DNA of 39,094 nt from Firmicutes bacterium HGW-Firmicutes-8 (GCA_002840165.1 PGZN01000019.1:1-39094); one strand, 5' to 3'; counted from the first letter of the stretch, positions 15,808 through 23,798 are shown. Notes: generated from the letters alone by a model not told the origin. Translations and numbers: made by a program.

Positions 15808-17061
15808 ATGAACTACATCGTCAGAGACATCGGCCTGGCCCCGTCGGGTAAACTTAAGATTGACTGGGTTAAGGAACATATGCCTGTATTAAACGAAATC
15901 CGCCGCGATTTTGAGCAGACTAAACCGTTTAGCGGAGTAAAAGTCGCTGTGAGTATTCACCTGGAAGCAAAAACTGCCTACCTGGCCAAAGTACTGAAGG
16001 CCGGGGGTGCAGAGGTTGCTATTTCAGGCAGCAACCCGCTCTCTACACAGGACGACATTGCCGCGGCGCTTGCCGAAGACGGAATCCGGGTGTTTTCCTG
16101 GTACAATGCAACAGCAGAGGAATACAAGGATCACCTGGTTAAGGTCCTGGAGACGAAACCTGAAATAGTCATTGATGACGGTGGAGATCTGGTCAACCTG
16201 CTGCACAATGAATACAGCAATTTAGCAGGACAGGTTATTGGCGGATGTGAAGAGACTACCACCGGGGTAATGAGGCTGAAAGCGATGGAAAAATCGGGGC
16301 TGCTGAAGTTTCCGATGATGGCAGTCAATGATGCTCTCTGCAAATACCTGTTCGACAACCGTTATGGCACAGGCGAGTCAGTTTGGACAGGGATTATGCG
16401 GACTACTAACCTCATTGTCGCGGGAAAAACCGTTGTCGTTGCCGGATATGGATGGTGCGGTAAAGGTATTGCCATGAAGGCGAAAGGTTTGGGAGCAAAG
16501 GTTGTTATTACCGAGATTGACCCCATCAAATCAATTGAAGCACATATGGATGGTTTCAAGGTTATGGGTATGGATGAAGCTGCACCCTTAGGAGATGTTT
16601 TTATTACAGTAACCGGATGCAAAGACGTTATCCGGGGCAGGCATTATGCTAAAATGAAAGACGGCGCTCTCCTGTCCAATGCCGGGCACTTTGATGTTGA
16701 AGTAAATAAACCGGAGTTGTTTGAGCAGTCTGTAAGCCGCAGGGTAGTCAGACAAAATATTGAAGAGTTTGTCATGGCCGATGGCCGCAAACTGTATCTT
16801 CTGGCTGAAGGCAGGCTTGTTAATCTGGCGGCCGGGGACGGCCACCCGGCGGAAATAATGGATATGTCGTTTGCGCTTCAGGTCCTGTCGGCCAAGTATA
16901 TGCTTGAAAACGGCCGCAGCCTTGATAATAAGGTATATAAGGTGGCTGACGAAATTGACAGGAAGGTTGCCCAAATAAAACTGGACTCACTGCAGGTAAA
17001 AATAGATAACCTTACTCCCGAACAGGAGGAATACCTTTACGGATGGGAGCATGGGGAATAA
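15808..17061 (+). CDS. ahcY: S-adenosylhomocysteine (or S-inosylhomocysteine) hydrolase
   Basis: This NAD-dependent hydrolase splits the nucleosidyl-homocysteine left by methyltransferases into homocysteine and a nucleoside. The 417-residue form is of the short archaeal/thermophile type. Visible are HLEAKTAYLAKVL, VIDDGGDLV, GGCEETTTG (catalytic Glu), NDALCKYLFDNRYG (catalytic Lys and Asp-Asn pair) and the NAD loop GYGWCGKG at 214-221. The Cys of eukaryotic YGCRES is Thr (YGTGES), and the long C-terminal PDHYRY tail is missing; both are usual in this subgroup. In Methanocaldococcus a homologue prefers S-inosylhomocysteine made by a deaminase. The mtaD neighbour makes that possible here too. 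A strong AAAGGAGG site precedes ATG, and the aldolase follows after 17 bp. Confidence 0.9.
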   Translation: MNYIVRDIGLAPSGKLKIDWVKEHMPVLNEIRRDFEQTKPFSGVKVAVSIHLEAKTAYLAKVLKAGGAEVAISGSNPLSTQDDIAAALAEDGIRVFSWYNATAEEYKDHLVKVLETKPEIVIDDGGDLVNLLHNEYSNLAGQVIGGCEETTTGVMRLKAMEKSGLLKFPMMAVNDALCKYLFDNRYGTGESVWTGIMRTTNLIVAGKTVVVAGYGWCGKGIAMKAKGLGAKVVITEIDPIKSIEAHMDGFKVMGMDEAAPLGDVFITVTGCKDVIRGRHYAKMKDGALLSNAGHFDVEVNKPELFEQSVSRRVVRQNIEEFVMADGRKLYLLAEGRLVNLAAGDGHPAEIMDMSFALQVLSAKYMLENGRSLDNKVYKVADEIDRKVAQIKLDSLQVKIDNLTPEQEEYLYGWEHGE

Positions 17062-17078
17062 TCAATGAGGTAAAACAG

Positions 17079-17735
17079 ATGCCGTCAGAACTTTTTGAAC
17101 AAAAAAAATCAATAATTACGGTTTGCCGACAGCTGGTTCACCTTGGTTTGACTCTTGGGACATGGGGTAATGTCAGTGTTCTCTGTGACGAACCAGGAAA
17201 GGTTCTGATTACTCCCAGCGGGATGAAATACGATGTCCTCTGTCCGGACGATATTGTCGCTGTTGGCCTGGACGGACAGATATGGGAAGCAAACCGGCGG
17301 CCGTCTATTGAGACTCCGCTTCACCTCGCGATTTATCGGCAAAGAAGTGACGTACGGGCGGTAGTCCATACCCACAGCACGTTTGCGACAGCCGCGGCTG
17401 TAGCTGGGACTCCGATACCCGCAGTGGTTGAAGATATGGCTCAAATTGTCGGCGGTAATGCCGAAGTTGCCGATTATGCTCCGGCGGGCAGCGCCCAGCT
17501 GGCCGAAAATGTAATATCCGCATTAGGCCCCCGCGGTGCTGTGTTGTTGGCTAACCACGGTGTGGTCGGGGTCGGCGCGGATATTGAGGAAGCCCTTCAG
17601 GTTTGTCAGGTAGTCGAAAAAACTGCCTGTATTTATGCTTACGCCAAGTTATTCGGCAGCCCGAAAACCATATCTGAAAAGGATATTAAGGAAATGCACG
17701 ATTTTTACAAGACCAAATATAAGCAACAAATTTAA
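17079..17735 (+). CDS. Class II aldolase, candidate 5-(methylthio)ribulose-1-phosphate aldolase
   Basis: This is a zinc-dependent aldolase of the FucA/AraD family. The 218-residue protein shows TWGNVS, ITPSGMKYD, catalytic Glu78 in SIETPLH, zinc ligands H97 and H99 in VVHTHSTFA, and the third ligand H160 in LLANHGVVG. With MtnP and MtnA in the same locus, the most likely role is splitting methylthioribulose-1-phosphate (or 5-deoxyribulose-1-phosphate) into DHAP and an aldehyde. These reactions are known as the DHAP shunt in Rhodospirillum and some E. coli. A role on fuculose or rhamnulose phosphate is less likely because no sugar genes are near. The ATG at 17079 has TGAGGT eight bases upstream; an upstream in-frame start would overlap ahcY. 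Confidence 0.8.
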   Translation: MPSELFEQKKSIITVCRQLVHLGLTLGTWGNVSVLCDEPGKVLITPSGMKYDVLCPDDIVAVGLDGQIWEANRRPSIETPLHLAIYRQRSDVRAVVHTHSTFATAAAVAGTPIPAVVEDMAQIVGGNAEVADYAPAGSAQLAENVISALGPRGAVLLANHGVVGVGADIEEALQVCQVVEKTACIYAYAKLFGSPKTISEKDIKEMHDFYKTKYKQQI

Positions 17736-18077
17736 GCGGATGAATAATGTCAGATGGAAAGATTCCGAATAAAAATAAAAAATAATTTACCACAAAGTCT
17801 AACAGGCACTGCTCAATGGTCTAAGAGGCACTTAGATGAATTGGGGGTCTTAAGATCACAAAGAGTCAGAGGTACTGCACACTAAAGGTTTTCTATCGCA
17901 GTTTTGATATTTCTATTTTACAGATAGTTATATAGTTTAATAAAGTATAAAGAAATTCTTGGGTAGAATGTTGATGTTGGCTTAATTCCTTACTCTTTGT
18001 GGCCTTTCTTTTTATCCTTAGACCACATAGAAATGCTCATTAGCCTTTGTCTAAAAAAAAGAAATTGGCCCCAATTA

Positions 18078-18150
18078 TTTTGATTGCAGCTTTGCTGCGC
18101 TAGGGTCTTTGTACTACTACTTCGTAAAATATTGTCTAAAAAACTAAATT
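18078..18150 (+). repeat. GATTGCAGCTTTGCTGCG repeat
   Basis: The stretch from TTTGATTGCAGC to AAAAAACTAAATT matches 38957-39054. The second copy carries about 28 extra bases in the middle. GCAGC-TTT-GCTGC forms a small hairpin. A shorter third copy starts at 18498 (GATTGCAGCATTGCTGCG). Confidence 0.65.
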
Positions 18151-18298
18151 ATATTTAACCACGGATAACACTGATGAACACGGATTTGGACCGATTAACA
18201 CGGATTCTTAAATAGAACCCTAAAAAAACTAAATATATAAAAACATGTTTACCCTACAATTATCCCAACCCCCGGTTTTCCCACCTACATAAATGTGA

Positions 18299-18410
18299 CT
18301 TTCAGTAACTTGTATACGTCTCGCTGCAAGCTACACTTCTGTTGAGTAGGAAAGTAAGCTCGGATGACCAGTAACTGTTTTTTTATTTTTATTAAAATGT
18401 TATTATTAGT
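18299..18410 (+). repeat. ~110-bp dispersed repeat, copy B
   Basis: This is the partner of 5523-5630, with the conserved core GCTGCAA, CACTTCTxTTGAGTAG and a T-rich 3' end. Identity is roughly two thirds, so the copies are old. The hairpin of copy A is not preserved here, where CAGTAACTG precedes the T run. Confidence 0.5.
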
Positions 18411-18446
18411 CCCAAATTTACGGCCATATCCGTGTTCATCCCGCTA

Positions 18447-18521
18447 TATCCGTGTTCATCCGTGTAATCCGTGGCTGTTTTTTGGTTTTTTAAAAGTTTT
18501 GATTGCAGCATTGCTGCGTTA
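18447..18521 (+). repeat. Composite repeat: TCCGTG units, GGCTGTTTTTT, GATTGCAGC hairpin
   Basis: It runs through CGTGTAATCCGTGGCTG, a T-rich stretch, and GATTGCAGCATTGCTGCG. The same order is found at 38909-38980 with few differences. Its AATCCG/TGGCTG point is where the group II intron at 5794-7712 has inserted in another copy. Confidence 0.7.
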
Positions 18522-18685
18522 AGAACTTTGTGATCCAGTTTTATTGTTTTATCCGCGTCGTTCTAATCCGCGTAATCAGCGTCATCCGCAGCTAATTACC
18601 TTATTTTTTTATCACTTTAGTTTTAGTGAATTCAATATATAGTCTACGTTGTTGAAAAGTTATAGTATGAAGAGAGGTGTGGGAT

Positions 18686-19987
18686 TTGAGTAAGATAAAG
18701 ATTCAAAACGCGTCTATAATTACGATGACAGGTAAAGATGATATTATCCACAATGGGAAAATCTATATTGATGATGATAAGATAATCTTTGCCGGAGCAG
18801 CTGCGGGAGGCCCGCCCGGCTGGCAGCCTGATGAAACCATTGAAGCCAAAGGAATGGTGGCCCTACCGGGGTTTGTTAACTGTCATACCCATGCGGCGAT
18901 GACGCTGCTGCGCAGTTATGCGGATGACCTGCCTTTAATGGAGTGGCTGTCTGAGCGAATCTGGCCCCTGGAAGCCCGTTTGACAGCAGAAGATGTTTAC
19001 TGGGGCACAATGCTCTGCATCCTGGAAATGATTAAATCAGGGACGACGACCTTTGCGGACATGTATTTTTTTATGGATGAAGTAGCCCAGGCTGTAGAAA
19101 AAACCGGTATCAGGGCCAGCCTGTCCAGAGGTATGATTGGGACAGCGCCGACCGCTCAATTAGCTCTTGATGAAACAGAACAGTTTATTTCCGCGTGGAA
19201 CGGTGCAGCCGGTGGTAGAATCACAACAATGGCAGGACCTCACGCGCCTTTAACCTGCCCACCTGATTACCTTAAAAAAGTGATGACTTTGGCGGAACGG
19301 TTCAATGTGGGAATACATATCCACCTCGCCGAAACAAGGTCTGAGGTTGATGATGTCAGGAAACTATATGGCAAAACCCCAATCGAACATGTCAATGACC
19401 TCGGGCTCTTAGAACTACCGGTGTTAGGCGCCCATTGTGTCCATCTAACGCAAAATGATATTAAGATTCTCCTGAATAAGAAGGTGGGTGTCGCTCACAA
19501 CCCGGAGAGCAATATGAAATTGGCGAGTGGGATTGCGCCTGTCCCACAGATGTTGGCTGAGGGAATTACTGTAGGCTTAGGCACGGACGGTGCGGCCAGC
19601 AACAACAACCTTGATATGATGGAAGAAATGCGCACAGCTTCACTGCTGCATAAAGTGAGCACCGGGGACGCCAAAGCTGTTCCTTCATACACCGCCCTGG
19701 AGATGGCCACCCGAAACGGCGGAAAAGTGCTCGGCTTAAAAGATATCGGAGTATTGCAGCCTGGCTGTAAAGCTGATATAATTCTGATTGATTTTGAAAA
19801 GCCGCATCTGTATCCCAAACATGACATTGTTGCCCACACGGTTTATGCAGCCCAATCGTCTGATGTTGATACCGTGATTATTGACGGTAAAATCATCATG
19901 AAAAACGGTCAAGTGCTGACCATGGACGAAGGGGAAATACTTGAAAATGTGCAGAGGTGTGCGGATCGTTTGGTTAAAGAAAAGTAG
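18686..19987 (+). CDS. mtaD: 5-methylthioadenosine / S-adenosylhomocysteine deaminase
   Basis: MtaD is an amidohydrolase that deaminates MTA, SAH and often 5'-deoxyadenosine and adenosine to the inosine forms. The 433-residue protein has the metal motif HTHA (H67, H69) with the family-specific AAMTLLRSYADDLPLMEWL. It also has HIHLAETRSE (about residue 212), GAHCVHL, and the late Asp in GLGTDGAASNNNLDMMEE (about residue 300). The N-terminal beta domain is of the cytosine deaminase type. An upstream GTG (18677) is possible, but the TTG at 18686 has AGAGAGG eight bases before it and gives a typical start. It completes the salvage set mtnP, mtnA, ahcY and aldolase, though separated by repeat spacer. 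A hairpin terminator follows. Confidence 0.92.
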   Translation: MSKIKIQNASIITMTGKDDIIHNGKIYIDDDKIIFAGAAAGGPPGWQPDETIEAKGMVALPGFVNCHTHAAMTLLRSYADDLPLMEWLSERIWPLEARLTAEDVYWGTMLCILEMIKSGTTTFADMYFFMDEVAQAVEKTGIRASLSRGMIGTAPTAQLALDETEQFISAWNGAAGGRITTMAGPHAPLTCPPDYLKKVMTLAERFNVGIHIHLAETRSEVDDVRKLYGKTPIEHVNDLGLLELPVLGAHCVHLTQNDIKILLNKKVGVAHNPESNMKLASGIAPVPQMLAEGITVGLGTDGAASNNNLDMMEEMRTASLLHKVSTGDAKAVPSYTALEMATRNGGKVLGLKDIGVLQPGCKADIILIDFEKPHLYPKHDIVAHTVYAAQSSDVDTVIIDGKIIMKNGQVLTMDEGEILENVQRCADRLVKEK

Positions 19988-19991
19988 TGGT

Positions 19992-20019
19992 ATAGGGACC
20001 GGGAAATTCCGGTCCCTAT
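19992..20019 (+). terminator. Hairpin after mtaD
   Basis: ATAGGGACCGG pairs with CCGGTCCCTAT around a 6-nt loop, starting five bases after the mtaD stop. The following CATATTC is not very T-rich, but position and stability support transcription termination. Confidence 0.7.
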
Positions 20020-20174
20020 CATATTCTGGTAATACAAAATAAGGAACTTTGAAAGTAATTTTACAAAAATGTAATAAAAAGAAGGAAAATGTTAGATAAT
20101 GTCGAATAAAATACAAAAATATAGATAAGCCCTAAAATATTAAGGGCGAAATTATTTTAAGGAGGTGGAGGTCA

Positions 20175-20354
20175 ATGGCGGGGAAAAGATTATTTACACT
20201 CAGGTTGGAAAGAGACAACCTAGTAGACCGTTGGATGAACAACAGGCAGTCTGATAAGGCAAAACTACTCGTGCAAATTATGGACTTGGACGAAAGTATA
20301 GATAATGTTTTGAAAGCAGAGAAAAAAGAACCTCGTAGAAGTTATGCTCATTAG
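20175..20354 (+). CDS. Small protein of ribbon-helix-helix appearance, 59 residues
   Basis: Family not recognised with certainty. The frame begins at ATG with an excellent GGAGGTGGAGG site and is closed by TAG and then a hairpin terminator, so it looks like a real one-gene unit. The sequence begins MAGKRLFTLRLERDN and then has LVDRWMNNRQSDKAKLL. This suggests a short beta strand followed by two helices, the layout of ribbon-helix-helix DNA-binding proteins. The C-terminus is basic (KAEKKEPRRSYAH). It lies just upstream of the ylxM-ffh promoter with its direct repeats, so it could bind there or near its own start; this is speculation. A small hairpin (GCCCT...AGGGC, 20129-20147) precedes it. 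Confidence 0.6.
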   Translation: MAGKRLFTLRLERDNLVDRWMNNRQSDKAKLLVQIMDLDESIDNVLKAEKKEPRRSYAH

Positions 20355-20392
20355 AGCAATAAATATTAATAATAAACTTAAATCAAAACCGG

Positions 20393-20418
20393 CGGATGCG
20401 AAGGCATCCGTTTTCTTT
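20393..20418 (+). terminator. Intrinsic terminator after the 59-residue gene
   Basis: CGGATGC (20393-20399) pairs with GCATCCG (20404-20410) over a GAAG loop and is followed directly by TTTTCTTT. Confidence 0.85.
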
Positions 20419-20434
20419 ATCCCGAAAACATTAC

Positions 20435-20468
20435 CGGTTATCAAAGATTCACGGTTATCAAAGATTCC
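20435..20468 (+). repeat. 17-bp tandem direct repeat at the ylxM promoter
   Basis: CGGTTATCAAAGATTCA is followed at once by CGGTTATCAAAGATTCC. The second copy ends at the base before the -35 box of the ylxM promoter. It could be a paired activator or repressor site, or a simple duplication. Confidence 0.7.
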
Positions 20469-20527
20469 TTGACAAAAGGCTTCAATTCTAATAAAATTCT
20501 AGTGTAAAGGGAAAAGGCTTTACACTA
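20469..20527 (+). promoter_or_regulatory. Sigma-A type promoter of ylxM-ffh with inverted repeat in the leader
   Basis: TTGACA (20469-20474) and TAAAAT (20492-20497) are separated by exactly 17 bp. Transcription should start near 20504. It would run into the inverted repeat TAGTGTAAAG (20500-20509) / CTTTACACTA (20518-20527), which could be an operator or a 5' stabilising hairpin, 12 bp before the ylxM start. Confidence 0.8.
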
Positions 20528-20539
20528 AAGGGAGATGCT

Positions 20540-20893
20540 ATGATAGAAAAGCTGGAACGGATGGCGATGCTTTTTGATTTCTACGGTAGCCTGCTCACGG
20601 AAAAACAGCAGGAGATGCTGTCATTGTATTACGAACAGGACCTCTCTTTAGGGGAGATTGCGGAGGAATACAAGGTCAGCCGCCAGGCGGTTTATGATAT
20701 TCTCAAAAGGGGCGAAAAAACCCTGGAAGAATATGATAACAAACTCGGCCTGATTAAGAAATTTACGGCTGAACGGCAAAAGCTGGCTGATGCGTTGGAT
20801 TTACTGGACCGCCTTAAGGCTAAAGGCGAATCCGATTTAAGGGAAAAAATCAAACAGGCGCTTAACGAGATTATAGAGGGGTTTTACGTATGA
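20540..20893 (+). CDS. ylxM: YlxM-family helix-turn-helix protein
   Basis: YlxM is a small helical protein of the UPF0122 family, almost always encoded before ffh, and linked to the SRP pathway. The 117-residue product has the sigma-70 region 4-like helix-turn-helix: LTEKQQEMLSLYY, then LSLGEIAEEYKVSRQAVYD and ILKRGEKTLEEYDNKLGL. The C-terminal third is charged and helical. It starts at ATG after AAGGGAGATGCT. Its TGA overlaps the ffh ATG by four bases (ATGA), indicating translational coupling. Confidence 0.93.
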   Translation: MIEKLERMAMLFDFYGSLLTEKQQEMLSLYYEQDLSLGEIAEEYKVSRQAVYDILKRGEKTLEEYDNKLGLIKKFTAERQKLADALDLLDRLKAKGESDLREKIKQALNEIIEGFYV

Positions 20894-22242
20894 TATTCGA
20901 AGGATTGGCTGAAAAACTGCAAAACACATTTAAAAAACTTAAAGGGAAGGGTAAGCTGAACGAAACGGATGTTGAGGAGGCCATGCGGGAAGTAAGAGTG
21001 GCTTTACTTGAGGCTGATGTCAATTTTAAAGTCGTCAAGGATTTTATTGGCAAAGTCAGGGCGCGTGCTGTCGGACAGGAGATTATGGAAAGCCTGACAC
21101 CGGGCCAGCATGTTATCAAGATAGTTAATGAAGAACTTACTGAGCTCATGGGGGGAGTGCAGAGCAAGATAAATGTATCATCCAAACCCCCAACGATTAT
21201 TATGCTTGTTGGACTTCAGGGTTCAGGGAAGACGACAACTGCCGGCAAACTGGCCAACCTCCTGAAAAAGCAGGGGAGAAGTCCGCTGATGGCAGCCGGG
21301 GATGTATACCGGCCGGCCGCTATCAAGCAGCTGCAGGTATTGGGTGAACAGCTGAGTATCCCTGTATATACCCTGGGGGACAAGACAAATCCGGTGGATA
21401 TAGCCAAGGGCGCATCTGAACATGCCCGGACCCATGGAAATGATACAGTCATAATTGACACCGCCGGGCGGCTTCATATAAATGAAGAATTGATGGATGA
21501 ACTGAGAAACATCAAAGGCGCTGTTCACCCACATGAAATCCTCTTTGTCATGGACGCGACAACAGGTCAGGATGCTGTCAATGTTGCCAAGACGTTTGAT
21601 GAACAGTTGGGTATTGACGGTGTTGTGATGACAAAACTTGACGGCGATACCAGGGGCGGGGCAGCTCTATCAGTTAAAGCGGTAACCGGAAAGCCCATCA
21701 AATTTGCCGGTATGGGAGAAAAACTTGATGCCCTTGAGCAATTTCATCCTGACCGGATGGCCTCCAGGATTTTAGGTATGGGTGATGTTTTAAGCCTCAT
21801 TGAAAAGGCCCAGTCTACGGTTGATAATGAGAAGGTTCAGGAACTGCACAGGAAGATAAGAACCCAGGAATATAATATGCAGGACTTTATGGAACAGATG
21901 GACCAGGTTAAGAGTATGGGCCCGCTTGATCAGATAATCGGGATGATACCCGGCCTCAGTCAAGTGAAACAGCTTAAAAACCTTAAGGCTTCAATCGATG
22001 ATCAAGAGCTTGTGCACATCAAGGCAATTATCCAGTCAATGACAGTAAAAGAACGCAATGACCCCAAAATCATCAAAGACAGCCGCAAAAAAAGGATCGC
22101 CAGAGGAAGCGGGACCAGGGTCAGTGACGTAAACAGGCTGTTGAAACAGTTTGAAGAAACAAAAAAGATGATGAAACAGCTTACCGGGATGGAGAAAAAC
22201 GTGAAAAAAGGTGGAGGATTCAAACTCCCCTTTTTAAAATAA
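20890..22242 (+). CDS. ffh: Signal recognition particle protein Ffh
   Basis: Ffh is the SRP GTPase that binds signal sequences emerging from the ribosome together with the 4.5S/6S RNA. The 450-residue product has the N domain, then the G domain with GLQGSGKTTTAGKLA (G1), DVYRPAAIKQLQ, DTAGR (G3), TKLDGDTRGGAA (G4) and GMGEKLDALEQFHP. A methionine-rich M domain follows (YNMQDFMEQMDQVKSMG) and then RIARGSGTRVSDVNRLLKQF for RNA binding. The C-terminus GGGFKLPFLK is typical. It is coupled to ylxM and followed by rpsP after 46 bp. Confidence 0.97.
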   Translation: MIFEGLAEKLQNTFKKLKGKGKLNETDVEEAMREVRVALLEADVNFKVVKDFIGKVRARAVGQEIMESLTPGQHVIKIVNEELTELMGGVQSKINVSSKPPTIIMLVGLQGSGKTTTAGKLANLLKKQGRSPLMAAGDVYRPAAIKQLQVLGEQLSIPVYTLGDKTNPVDIAKGASEHARTHGNDTVIIDTAGRLHINEELMDELRNIKGAVHPHEILFVMDATTGQDAVNVAKTFDEQLGIDGVVMTKLDGDTRGGAALSVKAVTGKPIKFAGMGEKLDALEQFHPDRMASRILGMGDVLSLIEKAQSTVDNEKVQELHRKIRTQEYNMQDFMEQMDQVKSMGPLDQIIGMIPGLSQVKQLKNLKASIDDQELVHIKAIIQSMTVKERNDPKIIKDSRKKRIARGSGTRVSDVNRLLKQFEETKKMMKQLTGMEKNVKKGGGFKLPFLK

Positions 22243-22288
22243 GTATAGAAAAGAAATTTATGGAAGATTATATTAAGGAGGTGATATT

Positions 22289-22549
22289 GTGGCAACAAGG
22301 ATTCGCCTACGGAGAATGGGCGCCAAGAAAAAACCTTTCTACCGCATTGTGGTAGCAGATTCGCGGTCACCGCGGGATGGCAGGTGTATAGAAGAAATAG
22401 GATACTACGACCCCTGTAAAGACCCGGCTGAGGTAAAAATCGATGGTGAAAAAGCCGTTCAGTGGCTTAACAGCGGAGCTCAACCTTCAGAAACAGTCAG
22501 AGCTCTCTTAAATAAAGCCGGGTTAATTGAGAAAGCTGCCGGGAAGTAG
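22289..22549 (+). CDS. rpsP: Ribosomal protein S16
   Basis: S16 is an assembly protein of the 30S subunit. The 86-residue product has the family start [32 protein letters not shown] and [11 protein letters not shown]. The start codon is GTG behind a strong AAGGAGGTGATA site. It opens the ribosome-maturation group rpsP-khpA-ylqD-rimM-trmD-rplS seen in most Firmicutes. Confidence 0.97.
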   Translation: MATRIRLRRMGAKKKPFYRIVVADSRSPRDGRCIEEIGYYDPCKDPAEVKIDGEKAVQWLNSGAQPSETVRALLNKAGLIEKAAGK

Positions 22550-22567
22550 TACAAAGGGGGTGCAATC

Positions 22568-22795
22568 ATGAACGAGTTAGTTGAATTACTTGTCAAATCC
22601 CTTGTTGATAAACCGGACCAAGTTTCTGTGCAAGCTGTTGAAGGTGACAGGTCCACTGTTCTGGAATTGAGGGTTGCTCCTGAGGATATGGGTAAGGTTA
22701 TCGGTAAACAGGGCAGGATAGCCAGGGCTATTAGAACTATTGTCAAGGCTGCTGCGAGCAAAGAAGGAAAAAAGGTTGTAGTAGAGATAATGTAG
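22568..22795 (+). CDS. khpA: KH-domain RNA-binding protein KhpA (YlqC)
   Basis: KhpA is a 75-residue single KH domain that binds RNA, often with KhpB (Jag/EloR), and influences cell envelope growth in Firmicutes. The KH core is seen in [20 protein letters not shown] with the GxxG loop GKQG, followed by [24 protein letters not shown]. It starts at ATG after AAGGGGGTG and lies 18 bp after rpsP. A GC-only hairpin follows. Confidence 0.93.
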   Translation: MNELVELLVKSLVDKPDQVSVQAVEGDRSTVLELRVAPEDMGKVIGKQGRIARAIRTIVKAAASKEGKKVVVEIM

Positions 22796-22801
22796 CTGAT
22801 C

Positions 22802-22819
22802 GGGCCGGTTGACCGGCCC
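22802..22819 (+). terminator. Short GC-rich hairpin after khpA
   Basis: GGGCCGG-TTGA-CCGGCCC forms a 7-bp all-GC stem, seven bases after the khpA stop. Only CGTTTG follows, so it more likely slows or partly stops transcription, or shapes mRNA ends inside the operon, than ends it. Confidence 0.45.
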
Positions 22820-22855
22820 CGTTTGCCTCTATTTGTGATACCCGGGAGGTACTTT

Positions 22856-23287
22856 ATGGTAAAGGGTTTAACTGTCAAGAGACCGGTACTCGTAAAAGTG
22901 AAGGTAACTGAGGATTTTAAGAAGAACATGGCCCAAGAGATCCAGGACGCCATTAAGAAACTCGATTCGGAATTACAACAGCTTGAATTTCAGGCTAAAA
23001 GGATGATTGCTGAGCTGGAAAAAAAGAACCCGACAGGAATAACAGCCGCCAAACAGCATTGTGATAACGAAAAACAAAAAAGAATCAAAGCTAAATATAA
23101 CCTAACTGAACAGCTGAAAAACATCAGTAAGGTTGCTATCGGGTCAGAGGTAATCCAGGGGTCGATTGAATCTGTCACAGACATTAGGGTCGGCGATGAC
23201 TGGAACGATATTATGGGTATGGAAATAGTGGTTTGTGACAATAAGATTATTGATATCAGGAGGAAAAAAAACAGATCACATGAATAA
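22856..23287 (+). CDS. ylqD: YlqD-family protein
   Basis: YlqD is a conserved Firmicute protein of unknown function found between khpA and rimM. The 143-residue product begins MVKGLTVKRPVLVKVKVTE. It has a helical coiled-coil stretch at about residues 25-95 (KKLDSELQQLEFQAKRMIAEL and KYNLTEQL) and ends in a small beta domain (VGDDWNDIMGMEIVVCDNKI). An in-frame TTG 33 bp upstream is less likely, because GGGAGG lies six bases before the ATG at 22856. The gene overlaps rimM by eight bases. Confidence 0.88.
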   Translation: MVKGLTVKRPVLVKVKVTEDFKKNMAQEIQDAIKKLDSELQQLEFQAKRMIAELEKKNPTGITAAKQHCDNEKQKRIKAKYNLTEQLKNISKVAIGSEVIQGSIESVTDIRVGDDWNDIMGMEIVVCDNKIIDIRRKKNRSHE

Positions 23288-23798
23288 AGAGGAGCAGCTC
23301 ATATCTGTTGGGGAGATTATTAATACCCAGGGAAATAAAGGAGAAGTAAGGGTTTGGCCGCTTACTGACTTCCCTGAAAGGTTTAAACCAGGCGCCGTCC
23401 TGCTGATGGAAAAGGACGGTCATCAAAGGCATTTAACTATTGAAAAGGTCAGAACCCAAAAAAACTTTCTGGTCATTAAATTCACAGAGATTACAGATAT
23501 GACTTTAGCTGAAGAACTAAAGACCGGTCTCTTAAAAATCACGAATGACCAGCTTACGAAGTTACCGGCAAATACATATTATGTTTTTGAGATTGTTGGG
23601 ATGGAGGTCCGGACGAATGATGGCCAGGTCTTGGGTAAAGTACAAGATGTTATCCAGACCGGAAGCAATGATGTGTATATTGTGGCCGGAAAGACGAAGG
23701 ATTACCTGATACCGGCCTTGAAACAAATAGTTAAAGATGTCGACAAAGAGAACAAACTTATTACTGTAGAACCATTGGAAGGGCTTCTTGATTTATAA
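23280..23798 (+). CDS. rimM: 16S rRNA processing protein RimM
   Basis: RimM helps mature the 3' domain of 16S rRNA and binds S19. The 172-residue product starts EEQLISVGEIINTQGNKGEVRVWPLTDFPERF. It has the PRC-barrel half further on (TYYVFEIVGMEVRTNDGQ, YIVAGKTKDYLIPALKQIV) and the usual end ITVEPLEGLLDL. The ATG at 23280 overlaps ylqD; AGGAGG lies about 15 bases upstream, which is rather far, so coupling with ylqD probably helps initiation. An upstream GTG would add atypical residues. Confidence 0.95.
   Translation: MNKEEQLISVGEIINTQGNKGEVRVWPLTDFPERFKPGAVLLMEKDGHQRHLTIEKVRTQKNFLVIKFTEITDMTLAEELKTGLLKITNDQLTKLPANTYYVFEIVGMEVRTNDGQVLGKVQDVIQTGSNDVYIVAGKTKDYLIPALKQIVKDVDKENKLITVEPLEGLLDL

Larger units (their letters stand above)
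17736..18685. other. 950-bp repeat-rich spacer between aldolase and deaminase genes
   Basis: No gene was recognised. It contains a GATTGCAGC-type repeat (18078-18150), an inverted TCCGTG-type copy (18158-18207, seen as CACGGATxxACAC) and copy B of the ~110-bp repeat (18299-18410). A further composite TCCGTG...GCAGC repeat lies at 18447-18521 and another degenerate TCCGCG stretch at 18549-18593. The promoter of the deaminase gene must lie at its right end but is not clear. Confidence 0.6.

Noticed and set aside
17736-18676. tRNA or other stable RNA in the repeat spacer
   Set aside because: The GCAGC hairpin is too small and no cloverleaf or CCA-type end was found.
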